Assembly: GCA_020726285.1 (NCBI GenBank)
Contig: DYSW01000015.1
Span: 1 to 33,604, forward strand
Reading direction: 5' to 3'
Length of the DNA stretch: 33,604 nucleotides
Source of the DNA: Melioribacter roseus
GTDB lineage: Bacteria > Bacteroidota > Ignavibacteria > Ignavibacteriales > Melioribacteraceae
Shown here piece by piece: positions 9,106-16,630 of this stretch. The notes below the pieces were generated by a model, which was not told the origin of the DNA, did no database searches, and saw nothing but the letters and a program-made list of their open reading frames with translations. The position numbers were made by a program, and so were the translations under genes. Positions within the stretch are counted from its first letter, which is position 1; the number at the start of each line of letters is the position of its first letter.

Positions 9106-9285
9106 TTATTTCTGAATTGACTTTTGAATAGTTTGTACAGCGTCTCTTGAATAATAACTGCAAGCACCTTTTTTTGTAGTAGGTTGAATGCTAAGATTTT
9201 TTATTGCTTTTGAGACTAACGCGGGAGCAATTCCAAGTTCTTTTGCAATTGCACCAGCGGAAAGTAAATCTGTTTTTTCAGCCAT
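9106..9285 (-). CDS. Small helix-turn-helix protein, MerR-like or phage-repressor-like
   Basis: This encodes a 59-residue protein. I choose the ATG at 9285-9283 because AGGAGAAAAATA lies just upstream; a longer frame from 9366 adds only a poorly translatable, hydrophobic leader. Residues 8-28 (LSAGAIAKELGIAPALVSKA) look like a helix-turn-helix: AIAKELG as the first helix, a turn at IAP, and ALVSKAIKNL as the recognition helix. The rest, CSYYSRDAVQTIQKSIQ, resembles the wing and short last helix of MerR-type HTH_17 modules. There is no effector domain and no coiled coil. It stands alone between the TonB operon and the divergent VOC gene. A DNA-binding role is inferred; the target is unknown, and neighbouring promoters are the first candidates. 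Confidence 0.65.
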   Translation of the reverse strand: MAEKTDLLSAGAIAKELGIAPALVSKAIKNLSIQPTTKKGACSYYSRDAVQTIQKSIQK

Positions 9286-9460
9286 TATTTTTCTCCTTTT
9301 TAATTGGTTCGGAAAATTAAGTTTGAAATATGAAAAAACAAAAAAATAAGGAAGAGACATTAGCATTATTTTTTCTATTCTAAATGTGTTTTAAGTTGGA
9401 AAGTTGAAAAGAGGAAATGGAGAATAATGAAGAAAAATGAAGAAATAAAGCGAAAAATTT

Positions 9461-9470
9461 TATATTTGAT
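9461..9470 (+). promoter_or_regulatory. Candidate Bacteroidota-type promoter element for the VOC gene
   Basis: TATATTTGAT matches the TAnnTTTG core of Bacteroidota promoters and ends 17 nt before the first start codon of the VOC gene (9488). No good TTG element is seen at the usual distance upstream, so support is limited to the core. Confidence 0.35.
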
Positions 9471-9487
9471 AAATTCAAAGTGGAAAT

Positions 9488-10021
9488 ATGATGTTAAAAG
9501 GTATATTAATAATTGTAACTCTTTTTTTATTAAGCTGTTCCTCAGAAAATTTAATTAAAACTGAAAATTCCACTCAGAAATCAAAAGGAATTAAAATGTC
9601 AGAAAAAACGCCCAAAGTTACAGGAATTGGTGGAATATTTTTTAAATCCACAAATCCACAAGAAATTAGAGATTGGTATGCCAAAAATTTAGGATTAGCG
9701 GTAAATGAATACGGTTCATCCTTTGAATTTAGAAATGCAAATAATCCAGATGAAATAAATTATTTACAATGGAGTGCTTTTCAAGGAAATACCGACTATT
9801 TCGAACCATCAAAAAAAGAATTTATGATAAATTACCGAGTTCAGAATATTGAAGGATTAGTCGAAAAATTAAGGAAAAATGGAGTGATAATTGTTGATAG
9901 TATTGAAGTTTATGAATATGGAAAGTTTGTTCATATATTAGATTCTGATGGAAATAAACTTGAATTATGGGAACCAATTGATAGTACATTTACAAATTTA
10001 GGTTGGGAAACAACAAAATAA
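9488..10021 (+). CDS. VOC (glyoxalase/bleomycin-resistance) family protein with lipoprotein signal
   Basis: The frame encodes 177 residues. Residues 1-17 form a lipoprotein signal (TLFLLSC, Cys17). A linker to about 36 is followed by one VOC module: GIGGIFFKSTNPQEIRDWY (46-64), LGLAVNEYGSSFEF, YRVQNIEGLVEKLRKNG and ILDSDGNKLELWEP, whose Glu in ELWE is the usual C-terminal metal ligand. The usual first-strand His is replaced by Gly, as in the GIGG(I/V)FF subgroup. An internal ATG at 9596 begins MSEKTPKVTG and has its own AAAAGGA ribosome site, so a cytoplasmic form of 141 residues could also be made. The reaction is unknown; VOC members include lyases, dioxygenases and binding proteins. The stop lies 5 nt from the 3' end of the opposing tRNA-Ser. 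Confidence 0.82.
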   Translation: MMLKGILIIVTLFLLSCSSENLIKTENSTQKSKGIKMSEKTPKVTGIGGIFFKSTNPQEIRDWYAKNLGLAVNEYGSSFEFRNANNPDEINYLQWSAFQGNTDYFEPSKKEFMINYRVQNIEGLVEKLRKNGVIIVDSIEVYEYGKFVHILDSDGNKLELWEPIDSTFTNLGWETTK

Positions 10022-10026
10022 TAATA

Positions 10027-10116
10027 TGGCGGAAAGAGAGGGATTCGAACCCTCGGAACACCGTAGTGTTCAACGGTTTTCGAGACCGTCCTGTTCAACC
10101 ACTCCAGCATCTTTCC
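10027..10116 (-). tRNA. tRNA-Ser (anticodon CGA)
   Basis: Class II tRNA on the minus strand. The acceptor GGAAAGA pairs with TCTTTCC, followed by discriminator G and an encoded CCA (complement of 10027-10029). The anticodon stem ACGGT/ACCGT closes loop CTCGAAA, giving CGA, which reads UCG. It has a long variable arm (ACACTACGGTGT region) and a T-arm GAGGG-TTCGAAT-CCCTC. It lies 21 nt downstream of the second tRNA-Ser. Confidence 0.95.
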
Positions 10117-10137
10117 ATTTCTAAATACAAACTATCT

Positions 10138-10229
10138 TGGCGGAAAGAGTGGGATTCGAACCCACGGACCACCTTTCGACGGTCACACACTTTCCAGGCG
10201 TGCCTGTTCAGCCACTCCAGCATCTTTCC
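10138..10229 (-). tRNA. tRNA-Ser (anticodon GGA)
   Basis: Class II tRNA on the minus strand. The acceptor GGAAAGA/TCTTTCC, discriminator G and encoded CCA (complement of 10138-10140) match the neighbouring tRNA-Ser. The anticodon stem CACGC/GTGTG closes loop CTGGAAA, giving GGA, which reads UCC and UCU. The long variable arm is ACCGTCGAAAGGTGGT. Its first 18 nt are identical to those of the CGA gene. Confidence 0.95.
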
Positions 10230-10240
10230 AAAAAATAGAG

Positions 10241-10250
10241 TGCAAATATA
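10241..10250 (-). promoter_or_regulatory. Candidate promoter core for the tRNA-Ser pair
   Basis: Read on the minus strand this is TATATTTGCA, an exact TAnnTTTG core. It ends 12 nt upstream of the 5' end of tRNA-Ser(GGA) at 10229, so transcription would begin almost at the tRNA. The same core (TAnnTTTRCA) precedes the tRNA-Pro array and tRNA-Asn. The upstream -35 region is only a T run with TTTG at 16 nt. Confidence 0.5.
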
Positions 10251-10298
10251 TTAATTTAGGTTGAAGCAAAAAAATGAATATTCAAAATTCTACTTTTC

Positions 10299-10308
10299 TA
10301 TATTTGGA
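10299..10308 (+). promoter_or_regulatory. Candidate promoter core for the EamA transporter
   Basis: TATATTTGGA matches the TAnnTTTG core and ends 17 nt before the ATG at 10326. It is divergent from the tRNA-Ser promoter core about 50 nt away. No convincing TTG element is seen upstream. Confidence 0.35.
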
Positions 10309-10325
10309 TAACAATTAATTAAATT

Positions 10326-11237
10326 ATGAAAAAATTAGCACCTTTTTTTATTATACTTTCGGCAATGTTTTGGGGTGTGGATGGAATTGTTTTTCGTCCA
10401 TTTCTTTATTCCTTACCAGTGGATTTGGTCGTATTTCTCGAAAGTTTACTCGTATCTATTTTGTTGATTCCATTTGTTAGAATTTACCAAAAGGAGTTGA
10501 AAAATCTAACAAAATCTGAGATTATCAATTTTATTGGAATTGCAGCTTTCGGCGGAGCAATAGGTACAATGGCAATTACAAAAGCATTATTTTATGTGAA
10601 TTATGTAAATCTCTCAGTTGTTATTTTGATACAGAAATTCCAACCACTATTTGCAATTTCGCTTGCGGCAATTTTATTGAAAGAAAAATTGGATAAAATG
10701 TTCTTTATTTGGGCTGTTTTGGCTTTGTTTGGTTCATATATGCTCACTTTTGGTTTTTCATTACCCGATTTTACTTCGCAAAGCAAAACTATAACTGCTG
10801 CAATGTTTTCATTATTAGCAGCTTTCAGTTTTGGATTTTCTACAGTATTAAGCAAACGAGGAATTTCTTCAGTTTCTTTTCAAACAGCAACAATTTTAAG
10901 ATTTTACATCACTTTAATATTGATGTTTGCTATCACTTTATTTACAGGAAATTTTTCAGAAGCAGTACATGTTAGCCAAAATCAAGTACTGATTTTTCTC
11001 GCAATTGCATTTTCAACTGGTGGATTAGCAATTATTTTATATTATATCGGATTGAAATACGTAAAAGCTTCTGATGCAACTATCTTGGAATTAGCTTTCC
11101 CCGTAACAGCAATAATTCTCGACTATCTAATTCATGGAAATGTTCTTGCAATTCCTCAGTTAATTGGCGGAACAATTCTTGTCCTATCAATTTTACAAAT
11201 CACAAGATTCTACGGAAAACCTAAATTAAAAAAATAA
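10326..11237 (+). CDS. EamA/DMT-family membrane transporter
   Basis: This 303-residue inner-membrane protein has about ten hydrophobic helices arranged as two EamA repeats of roughly 140 residues. The first begins APFFIILSAMFWGVDGIVFR; its last helices contain 'SVVILIQKFQPLFAISLAAI' followed by 'LLKEKLD', the usual loop of the family. The second begins at 'AAMFSLLAAFSFGFSTVLSK' and ends 'IPQLIGGTILVLSILQI' with a basic tail. Length and layout match drug/metabolite exporters of the DMT superfamily, which move small metabolites or amino acids out of the cell; the substrate cannot be told from sequence. It is a single gene, with its own candidate promoter upstream and 61 nt before the thioredoxin-like gene. 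Confidence 0.9.
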   Translation: MKKLAPFFIILSAMFWGVDGIVFRPFLYSLPVDLVVFLESLLVSILLIPFVRIYQKELKNLTKSEIINFIGIAAFGGAIGTMAITKALFYVNYVNLSVVILIQKFQPLFAISLAAILLKEKLDKMFFIWAVLALFGSYMLTFGFSLPDFTSQSKTITAAMFSLLAAFSFGFSTVLSKRGISSVSFQTATILRFYITLILMFAITLFTGNFSEAVHVSQNQVLIFLAIAFSTGGLAIILYYIGLKYVKASDATILELAFPVTAIILDYLIHGNVLAIPQLIGGTILVLSILQITRFYGKPKLKK

Positions 11238-11298
11238 TAAGCTAATGAATCTTATTTATTGAAATCCCATCTTATGCTAAAAATCTTATTGGAGAAAA

Positions 11299-12081
11299 AT
11301 GAGACGAAGTATTTTTATCGGAATGTTACTTTTATCAGTATTTATTGCAAAAGATAATTTTGCACAAAATTTTATATGGCACCGCGATTTTAATAAAGCT
11401 TCAGAAATTGCAAAAAAGGAAAACAAGTATATTCTTGTAGATTTTTACACAGATTGGTGTAAATGGTGCAAAGTGATGGATGAAAAAACATATTCAAATC
11501 CCGAAGTATCAAATAAAATGAAAAAGTATTTTGTTGCCGTAAAAATTAATCCAGAAAAAGAAGGAAATGTTAAATTTATGGGACAATCATACACATTTGC
11601 TCAATTTGCACAAGCCGCTGGCGTTACGGGTTATCCTTCAACTGGACTTTTTACTTCGAATGGTGAATTTATAACAAACATCACTGGTTATCTCGATATT
11701 CCCAAATTTGATGGAATGCTTTCTTATCTACTTGGTGGAAAATACAAACAACTTAGCTACGAAGATTATTCTCTTTATATTATGGTTGAGGCAGAATATA
11801 AAAAGAATCAAAGTAGTGCTGACTTAAATTTTGTAATGGGTTTTTTCAATCAAGTTGTTCTTAAAGATTTTAACAAAGCAAAATCATTTTACCAAGCAGC
11901 AGTAAAATCAAATAGCAACTTTTCAGAAGCATTTGCAGGTTTATCAGAAACATATAAATTGCTCGGTGATAATAAATCAGCAGAAAAAAATATGAAAACG
12001 GCAAAAAGTAAAGGATTTTCTGATGGACAAAATAAGATTATGAACAAAGTTTCTGAGATTGTTCAAAAATTGTTTTCATAG
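11299..12081 (+). CDS. Secreted thioredoxin-like protein with C-terminal helical (TPR-like) region
   Basis: This 260-residue protein has a signal peptide (1-23, ending NFAQ), so it acts in the periplasm or is secreted. Residues about 26-150 form a thioredoxin-7-type fold: FNKASEIAKKENKYILVDFY, then the active site WCKWC (Cys54 and Cys57), VAVKINPEKEG, and the cis-Pro loop in AGVTGYPSTGLF. The remaining 100 residues are helical; AKSFYQAAVKSNSNFSEAFA and GLSETYKLLGDNKSAEKNM read like one or two TPR units. Members of this group reduce or isomerise disulfides in exported proteins. The start is the ATG at 11299 behind TTGGAG. No partner is obvious next door; a 270-nt gap separates it from the following operon. 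Confidence 0.87.
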   Translation: MRRSIFIGMLLLSVFIAKDNFAQNFIWHRDFNKASEIAKKENKYILVDFYTDWCKWCKVMDEKTYSNPEVSNKMKKYFVAVKINPEKEGNVKFMGQSYTFAQFAQAAGVTGYPSTGLFTSNGEFITNITGYLDIPKFDGMLSYLLGGKYKQLSYEDYSLYIMVEAEYKKNQSSADLNFVMGFFNQVVLKDFNKAKSFYQAAVKSNSNFSEAFAGLSETYKLLGDNKSAEKNMKTAKSKGFSDGQNKIMNKVSEIVQKLFS

Positions 12082-12125
12082 TTTTTCAGTAAACAATTTA
12101 GAAAGAATTGAGACAATGTGATTTT

Positions 12126-12149
12126 CTTCGAGAAACAAATACCTCGAAG
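12126..12149 (+). other. Inverted repeat in the gap before the lipoprotein-propeller operon
   Basis: CTTCGAG (12126-12132) and CTCGAAG (12143-12149) are perfect complements around a 10-nt loop, and two more flanking bases pair if G-U is allowed. No T run follows on either side, so a classical terminator is doubtful. It lies 45 nt after the thioredoxin-like stop. The rest of the gap (12082-12351) holds no ORF I believe in. A TTG (12213) with a TATTTTTTG-like element 17 nt beyond TTGCAT (12236) is a weak promoter candidate. Confidence 0.35.
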
Positions 12150-12351
12150 GAAGACACGCTTCAATATTTTAATCGGTAGTCGGTTAATTAGAATTCAATA
12201 ATTAAAAAAGATTTGCATTTTAAGTGGTAGTAGATTATTTTTTGCAAGCAAAAATAGACCAAAGGAAAAATATCGAGTAATTTTTACTTTTTATCATTAA
12301 AGAATGGAGTTAAAACTCGGTATTTCATTTCGAAATTACCCACACAAAATT

Positions 12352-13131
12352 ATGAAAACACTACTATTTGTTTTTTTGTTATTCCTTTTAATTGGATGTG
12401 AAAAGGAATATGATAATATTATTGACCCAAATACAAATGTTGAAGCATATCAAGTGCTTTCAGTAAATTCACCAGAAAATGTACGCTACACAGATGAAAA
12501 TGTATCAATTTCAGTAGAAATTAATAATTGGGAAACACAAATTAATAATGTTTGGGTCTCTTTAATTTCGCCAAATAATATTGAAATAACTTTTCCACTT
12601 GAGTTTTCTTTTGAAAATGGAGAAGTTGGGAATTTTATCACTGAAATTCCAACCGATTCGCTTAAAATAGCTGGAAGATATAAATTATATTTTGTTGTTG
12701 AAGATTTTCAACACGAAGAAGTATTAATAGGAATTTCTTACTTTGATTTTATTTCTGAGGTCGTGAATACTGAACCACAAGTCTCAAATTTACTAATACC
12801 TACTCAAATACAAAGAAATACAGCTTTTACTTTTACAATTGAAGCGGAAGACTCAAATGGTTATTCGGATATTAAATTAGTTTTCTATCGACTTTACGAT
12901 ATAGATGGGAATTTGATAGTTAACAATCAGAATATTAGTGAATATCCACTTTCCGATTCGGGCGATACTTCAGAAAGTGGCGATGTTACAGCAAACGATG
13001 GTATTTTTACAAACAAATTGGTGTTCCCAACAACTGCAGTCTTGGGTACTTATCGATTTGAGTTCCAAGTCAGAGATTATTCCAATGCTCTAAGTAATGT
13101 AATTTCACATAATATTGAGGTTATAGAATGA
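12352..13131 (+). CDS. Lipoprotein with beta-sandwich domains (choice-of-anchor-X-like C-terminus)
   Basis: I choose the ATG at 12352 because it gives a clean lipoprotein signal: MKTLLFVFLLFLLIGC, Cys16. An upstream ATG at 12304 would add 16 polar residues ahead of it. The mature protein (to residue 259) holds two beta-sandwich regions. The first has 'SPENVRYTDENVSISVEINN'. The second starts 'NTEPQVSNLLIPTQIQRN' and ends with 'SDSGDTSESGDVTANDGIF' and 'GTYRFEFQVRDYSNALSN', resembling choice-of-anchor X or FN3/Ig-like domains, whose D-x-G-D-x-x-x-x-D-G loop may bind Ca2+. The stop overlaps the next start by 4 nt (ATGA). It is first in a six-gene run and probably sits in the outer membrane; function unknown. 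Confidence 0.78.
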   Translation: MKTLLFVFLLFLLIGCEKEYDNIIDPNTNVEAYQVLSVNSPENVRYTDENVSISVEINNWETQINNVWVSLISPNNIEITFPLEFSFENGEVGNFITEIPTDSLKIAGRYKLYFVVEDFQHEEVLIGISYFDFISEVVNTEPQVSNLLIPTQIQRNTAFTFTIEAEDSNGYSDIKLVFYRLYDIDGNLIVNNQNISEYPLSDSGDTSESGDVTANDGIFTNKLVFPTTAVLGTYRFEFQVRDYSNALSNVISHNIEVIE

Positions 13132-14726
13132 AAAAAGTAATGATTTTTATTTTACTAACTTCTATAAGTTTGTTCTCACAGATAAATCCAGAAAATTTTC
13201 AACTTGATAATAAGTTGCGAAAATCGAATTCTCCAACTTCAACACCATTAAGCAATTCTATAAATGAAATTGTAATAGTGAATGATACAATTTGGATTGG
13301 CACAAGCAAAGGATTAAGTTTTACAGATAATAACGGGGTTAATTGGAACCATTTTTATCAATCTGAAGTCTTTGGAACCGAATCTATAATATCAATTGAA
13401 GAGAATAATGGAATTATATTTGTGTCCACAGGACATAATGAATCTGACCCAACTACTGGAGAAAGTGTAATTACAGGTTCTGGAATAAAAATTACAAATG
13501 ATGGTGGGCAAACTTGGATTTCTCATCCGCAATCAGTTGACGAGCCCGGAGATTCGTTAATTGTATATGGAATAAATACTTTGCGAATTCTTCCAGTAAC
13601 CGTTGAACAACAAAATGTAACTTACGATATGGCAGTTTTGGATGGTTATCTATACACAACTTCGTGGGCAGGAAATTTAAGAAGAACATTAATTTCGGAT
13701 TTACTTGAAAAGCCAGAAGTTACTTGGGAAAGAATTGTACTACCTCCCGATTATCTTGATGAAATTTTGCCAGATGAAGAATATTCATTTACAATTCAAG
13801 CAGTTTCTGGTTCATTTGGCAGAGAAGCAAATAACAATCATGTGGCATTTTCGATTGTTGCAACAGATTCAAATCATCTTTTTGTAGGCACCGCAAATGG
13901 AATTAACAAATCAGAAGATGGTGGGAAAAGCTGGAAAAAATTTAATCATCAAAACCAGGATTCAGCAATTAGTGGAAATTTTATTACGGCTTTAGCATAC
14001 GATAACACAACTGAAACAATTTGGGCATCAACTTGGCAAGCAGTTGCAACAAGCGAAGATTATGCAGTTAGCTTTTCAGTAAATGGTGGAAATTCTTGGA
14101 AAATTATTCTCGAAGATGAAAAGCCACATGGTTTTGGCTTTAAGAAATATTTTTCTGGTTCTGAGCAAATTAGTGATGTTTTTGTTGCAACTTCTAATAA
14201 TCTTTTCAGAAGTGAAGATCAAGGTTTGAGTTGGACAACTCCAAATTCAATTTATGATGAATATAAATCCATTGAAATAGATAATGAATCTTTTTATTCT
14301 GTTGCATCGGAAGATTTTGGGAATGGTGAATTCAATATTTGGGTCGGAACTTCCGGTGGGTTAGCAAAATTAACTGAAACCACTGCTTGGAATGGCATTT
14401 GGGAAATATTCTTTGCTTCAACTGCACTAAAAAACTCAATTTCATCGTACGCATTTCCGAATCCATTTAATCCTAATTATGATATTGTAAGAATAAAATA
14501 TTTTGTTGAAAAGGAAACTCAGCAAATTACTATCAGAATTTATGATTTCAATATGCAATTAGTTCGTAATCTTGTTCAAAATGTTGAACGAAACAAGGGC
14601 GAAAGAATGGAAAATTGGGATGGGAAAGATGATTCTGGTGAATTATTACCAAATGGAGTTTATTTCTATAAAATAAACATTGATGAAAATGATGCACTTT
14701 TTGGAAAGATTATGGTGATAAAATGA
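13128..14726 (+). CDS. Secreted beta-propeller with FlgD-Ig-like C-terminal sorting domain
   Basis: This 532-residue protein begins with a signal peptide (1-17, ending LFSQ). The body contains propeller strands of the BNR/two-component-regulator kind: 'IVNDTIWIGTSKGLSF', 'TNDGGQTW', 'LFVGTANGINKSEDGGKSW', 'SVNGGNSW', 'NNLFRSEDQGLSW' and 'FNIWVGTSGGLAKL'. From about residue 440 comes SYAFPNPFNPNYD, then 'TIRIYDFNMQLVRNLV', 'ENWDGKDDSGELLPNGVYFY' and a basic end. This is the FlgD-Ig-like form of the C-terminal domain found on T9SS cargo of this phylum group. Start and stop both overlap neighbours by 4 nt, so it is translated together with the lipoprotein before and the PorV-like gene after. It is probably exported and surface-bound; ligand unknown. 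Confidence 0.83.
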   Translation: MKKVMIFILLTSISLFSQINPENFQLDNKLRKSNSPTSTPLSNSINEIVIVNDTIWIGTSKGLSFTDNNGVNWNHFYQSEVFGTESIISIEENNGIIFVSTGHNESDPTTGESVITGSGIKITNDGGQTWISHPQSVDEPGDSLIVYGINTLRILPVTVEQQNVTYDMAVLDGYLYTTSWAGNLRRTLISDLLEKPEVTWERIVLPPDYLDEILPDEEYSFTIQAVSGSFGREANNNHVAFSIVATDSNHLFVGTANGINKSEDGGKSWKKFNHQNQDSAISGNFITALAYDNTTETIWASTWQAVATSEDYAVSFSVNGGNSWKIILEDEKPHGFGFKKYFSGSEQISDVFVATSNNLFRSEDQGLSWTTPNSIYDEYKSIEIDNESFYSVASEDFGNGEFNIWVGTSGGLAKLTETTAWNGIWEIFFASTALKNSISSYAFPNPFNPNYDIVRIKYFVEKETQQITIRIYDFNMQLVRNLVQNVERNKGERMENWDGKDDSGELLPNGVYFYKINIDENDALFGKIMVIK

Positions 14727-15709
14727 GAAAATATAGATTAATAGTTTTGATGTTGTTTTTTGTCTCCATTAGTTTTGCTCAACAAGAAATTAGCGAATTA
14801 GCTGGAAAACCTGGTGCTTTTAGCAGAATGGGATTTGGAGCACGCGGAATTTCAATGGGAAATTCACTTTCATCAGTAACAACTGGCAATTTGGTTGGAT
14901 TTCATAATCCAGCAATTGCTATTTATCAAGAACAAAGTTCGTTTCATTCGGGTTATTCCTTCCTCGCTTTAGATAGAAGTATGAATTTTATTAGCTTTAC
15001 TCGGAATTTCACTTTCGGTAGCAAAGAAAAGGGAAACGAATCAAAAGCTGGTTTAAGTATCGGATTAATCAATTCAGGCGTTTCTAAAATTGAAGAGCGA
15101 GACGATGAAGGGAATTTGCTTGGTGAATTATCTACTTCAGAGAATTTGTTTTATGGTTCGATTTCCAAAAACTTTGGCGAAAAATTATCAGTCGGGTTAA
15201 ATCTTAAATTTTATTATTATAGTTTGTATAAGGAAATAACAACATCTGGTTTTGGTTTCGATTTGGGATTTCTTTACAAAATTAATCCAAATTGGAATTT
15301 GTCATTGTTAATTACTGACATAAATTCAAGTTACAAATGGAATTCCACTTCACTTTATGATATTTATGGTACTGAAGAAACAAATAAATTTCCAATGTTT
15401 TACAAAATTGGTAGCTCTTATCATTTTGAGAAATACAATTTACTTTTGGCAACCGAATTTGAAAGATCGAACCTCGGAACAAACTATTTACGCTTTGGAT
15501 TTGAATATAATTTGATAGAAAATATGTTTTTGCGTGGCGGTTTTGATAGGATAAACCTTTCAAATTTTGAAGAACCTTCACTACCATCAATTGGATTTGG
15601 TTATTCTCGTCAGGTTTCTAAATTGCTTGTTGGCTTTGATTATGCATTTGTTTATGATGCGGTTACAATTTCAGATAGGCATATTTTAGGAATAATGTTA
15701 AATTTCTAA
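14723..15709 (+). CDS. PorV/PorQ family outer-membrane protein (first copy)
   Basis: This 328-residue protein has a signal peptide (1-19, ending ISFAQ). It then shows the family opening: GAFSRMGFGARGISMGNS followed by 'GFHNPAIAIY'. In PorV/PorQ proteins this segment reads 'lriG.gAra.amGga......a...NPA'. The rest alternates aromatic beta strands (FGFDLGFLYKINPNW, LRFGFEYNLIENMFLRGGF) and ends with an aromatic residue (ILGIMLNF), as in 14-strand FadL-like barrels. PorV shuttles T9SS cargo from the translocon to the surface attachment complex; PorQ is another T9SS part. Which role applies here is not certain. It overlaps the propeller gene by 4 nt, which suggests joint production with that cargo. 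Confidence 0.85.
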   Translation: MRKYRLIVLMLFFVSISFAQQEISELAGKPGAFSRMGFGARGISMGNSLSSVTTGNLVGFHNPAIAIYQEQSSFHSGYSFLALDRSMNFISFTRNFTFGSKEKGNESKAGLSIGLINSGVSKIEERDDEGNLLGELSTSENLFYGSISKNFGEKLSVGLNLKFYYYSLYKEITTSGFGFDLGFLYKINPNWNLSLLITDINSSYKWNSTSLYDIYGTEETNKFPMFYKIGSSYHFEKYNLLLATEFERSNLGTNYLRFGFEYNLIENMFLRGGFDRINLSNFEEPSLPSIGFGYSRQVSKLLVGFDYAFVYDAVTISDRHILGIMLNF

Positions 15710-15728
15710 TGTTAAAAAGGAAAAATTA

Positions 15729-16622
15729 GTGAATAAAATAGCGATTTTGTTGATTTTGTTGTTCGCAGTTGGGTTTTCTCAAACAAGTATAAACAGCGGA
15801 GCTTCGTTCCTAAAAATTGGAGTTGGAGCTAAAAATATTTCTACAGGCGATGTTGGAATTTTAACAACAGATGTTACTGGAGCTTATTATAATCCTGCAA
15901 CTTTAACATTAAACACACAAACGGAATTTCATTTTACACACAATTCCTGGATGAACGATGTTACAAACCAATATTTTGCAACAAAATTCATACTTTGGCA
16001 AATTCCATTCGCTTTTTCCATCTCTAATTTTAGAATTGAAGATATTGAAGTTTACACAAACCCAGGCGAACCAGAAGCCACTTTTCGGGCAAACTTTTTA
16101 GCCGCAAATTTTTCAACGGCAATAAAAATATCAGAAAAACTATCAGTCGGAACTACCATAAAGTATTTATACGAAGGAATTTACACAAACGAAGCAACGG
16201 GTTACGGATTTGATTTCGGTGGTTACTATTCAAACATTTTTGAAAATGTAAACTTGGCTATTTCTTTACAGAATTTGGGAAGTATCTCAGAATTTCGAGC
16301 AGAAAAAATTGAGTTACCAACTTCAGTCTCGTTTGGAGCAGATTATCAAATTCCGTTTGAAGAGTTCAAAGTTGATTCAAAATTCATTTTAGCAACAAAA
16401 CAATATTTTAACAACGAACCAACACATTTCCATTATGGGACGGAATTTGCTTACGATAATTTGTTTTTCATTCGGGCTGGGTATTTTTCCGGTTATGAAG
16501 CAAAATCCTATTCCGCTGGAATTGGTTTAAATTGGAAAAATATTCAATTAGATTACGCATATTCTCCATTTGATTACTCACTTGGGAATTCGCACATTAT
16601 TTCATTTAGTTATAATTATTAG
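15729..16622 (+). CDS. PorV/PorQ family outer-membrane protein (second copy)
   Basis: This encodes 297 residues from a GTG start at 15729, with AAAAAGG just upstream. Signal peptide 1-17 (ending VGFSQ). The family opening is GASFLKIGVGAKNISTGDVG, then 'GAYYNPATLTL'. Beta strands of barrel type follow, with the recurrent pattern 'LSVGTTIKYLYEGIYTNEAT' and 'GYGFDFGGYYSN', which also occurs in the first copy (LSVGLNLKFYYYSLY, GFGFDLGFLY). The protein ends HIISFSYNY. The two copies are clearly paralogues but differ at most positions, so the duplication is old. It begins 19 nt after the first copy and is followed after 8 nt by the FemAB-like gene. Confidence 0.85.
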   Translation: MNKIAILLILLFAVGFSQTSINSGASFLKIGVGAKNISTGDVGILTTDVTGAYYNPATLTLNTQTEFHFTHNSWMNDVTNQYFATKFILWQIPFAFSISNFRIEDIEVYTNPGEPEATFRANFLAANFSTAIKISEKLSVGTTIKYLYEGIYTNEATGYGFDFGGYYSNIFENVNLAISLQNLGSISEFRAEKIELPTSVSFGADYQIPFEEFKVDSKFILATKQYFNNEPTHFHYGTEFAYDNLFFIRAGYFSGYEAKSYSAGIGLNWKNIQLDYAYSPFDYSLGNSHIISFSYNY

Positions 16623-16630
16623 GTTTTATA

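Noticed and set aside
10003-10254. 83-residue reading frame over the tRNA-Ser pair
   Set aside because: It lies across two well-folded tRNA genes on the other strand; the repeated 'RKERDSNPR / RKEWDSNPR' words are the known false translation of serine tRNAs.
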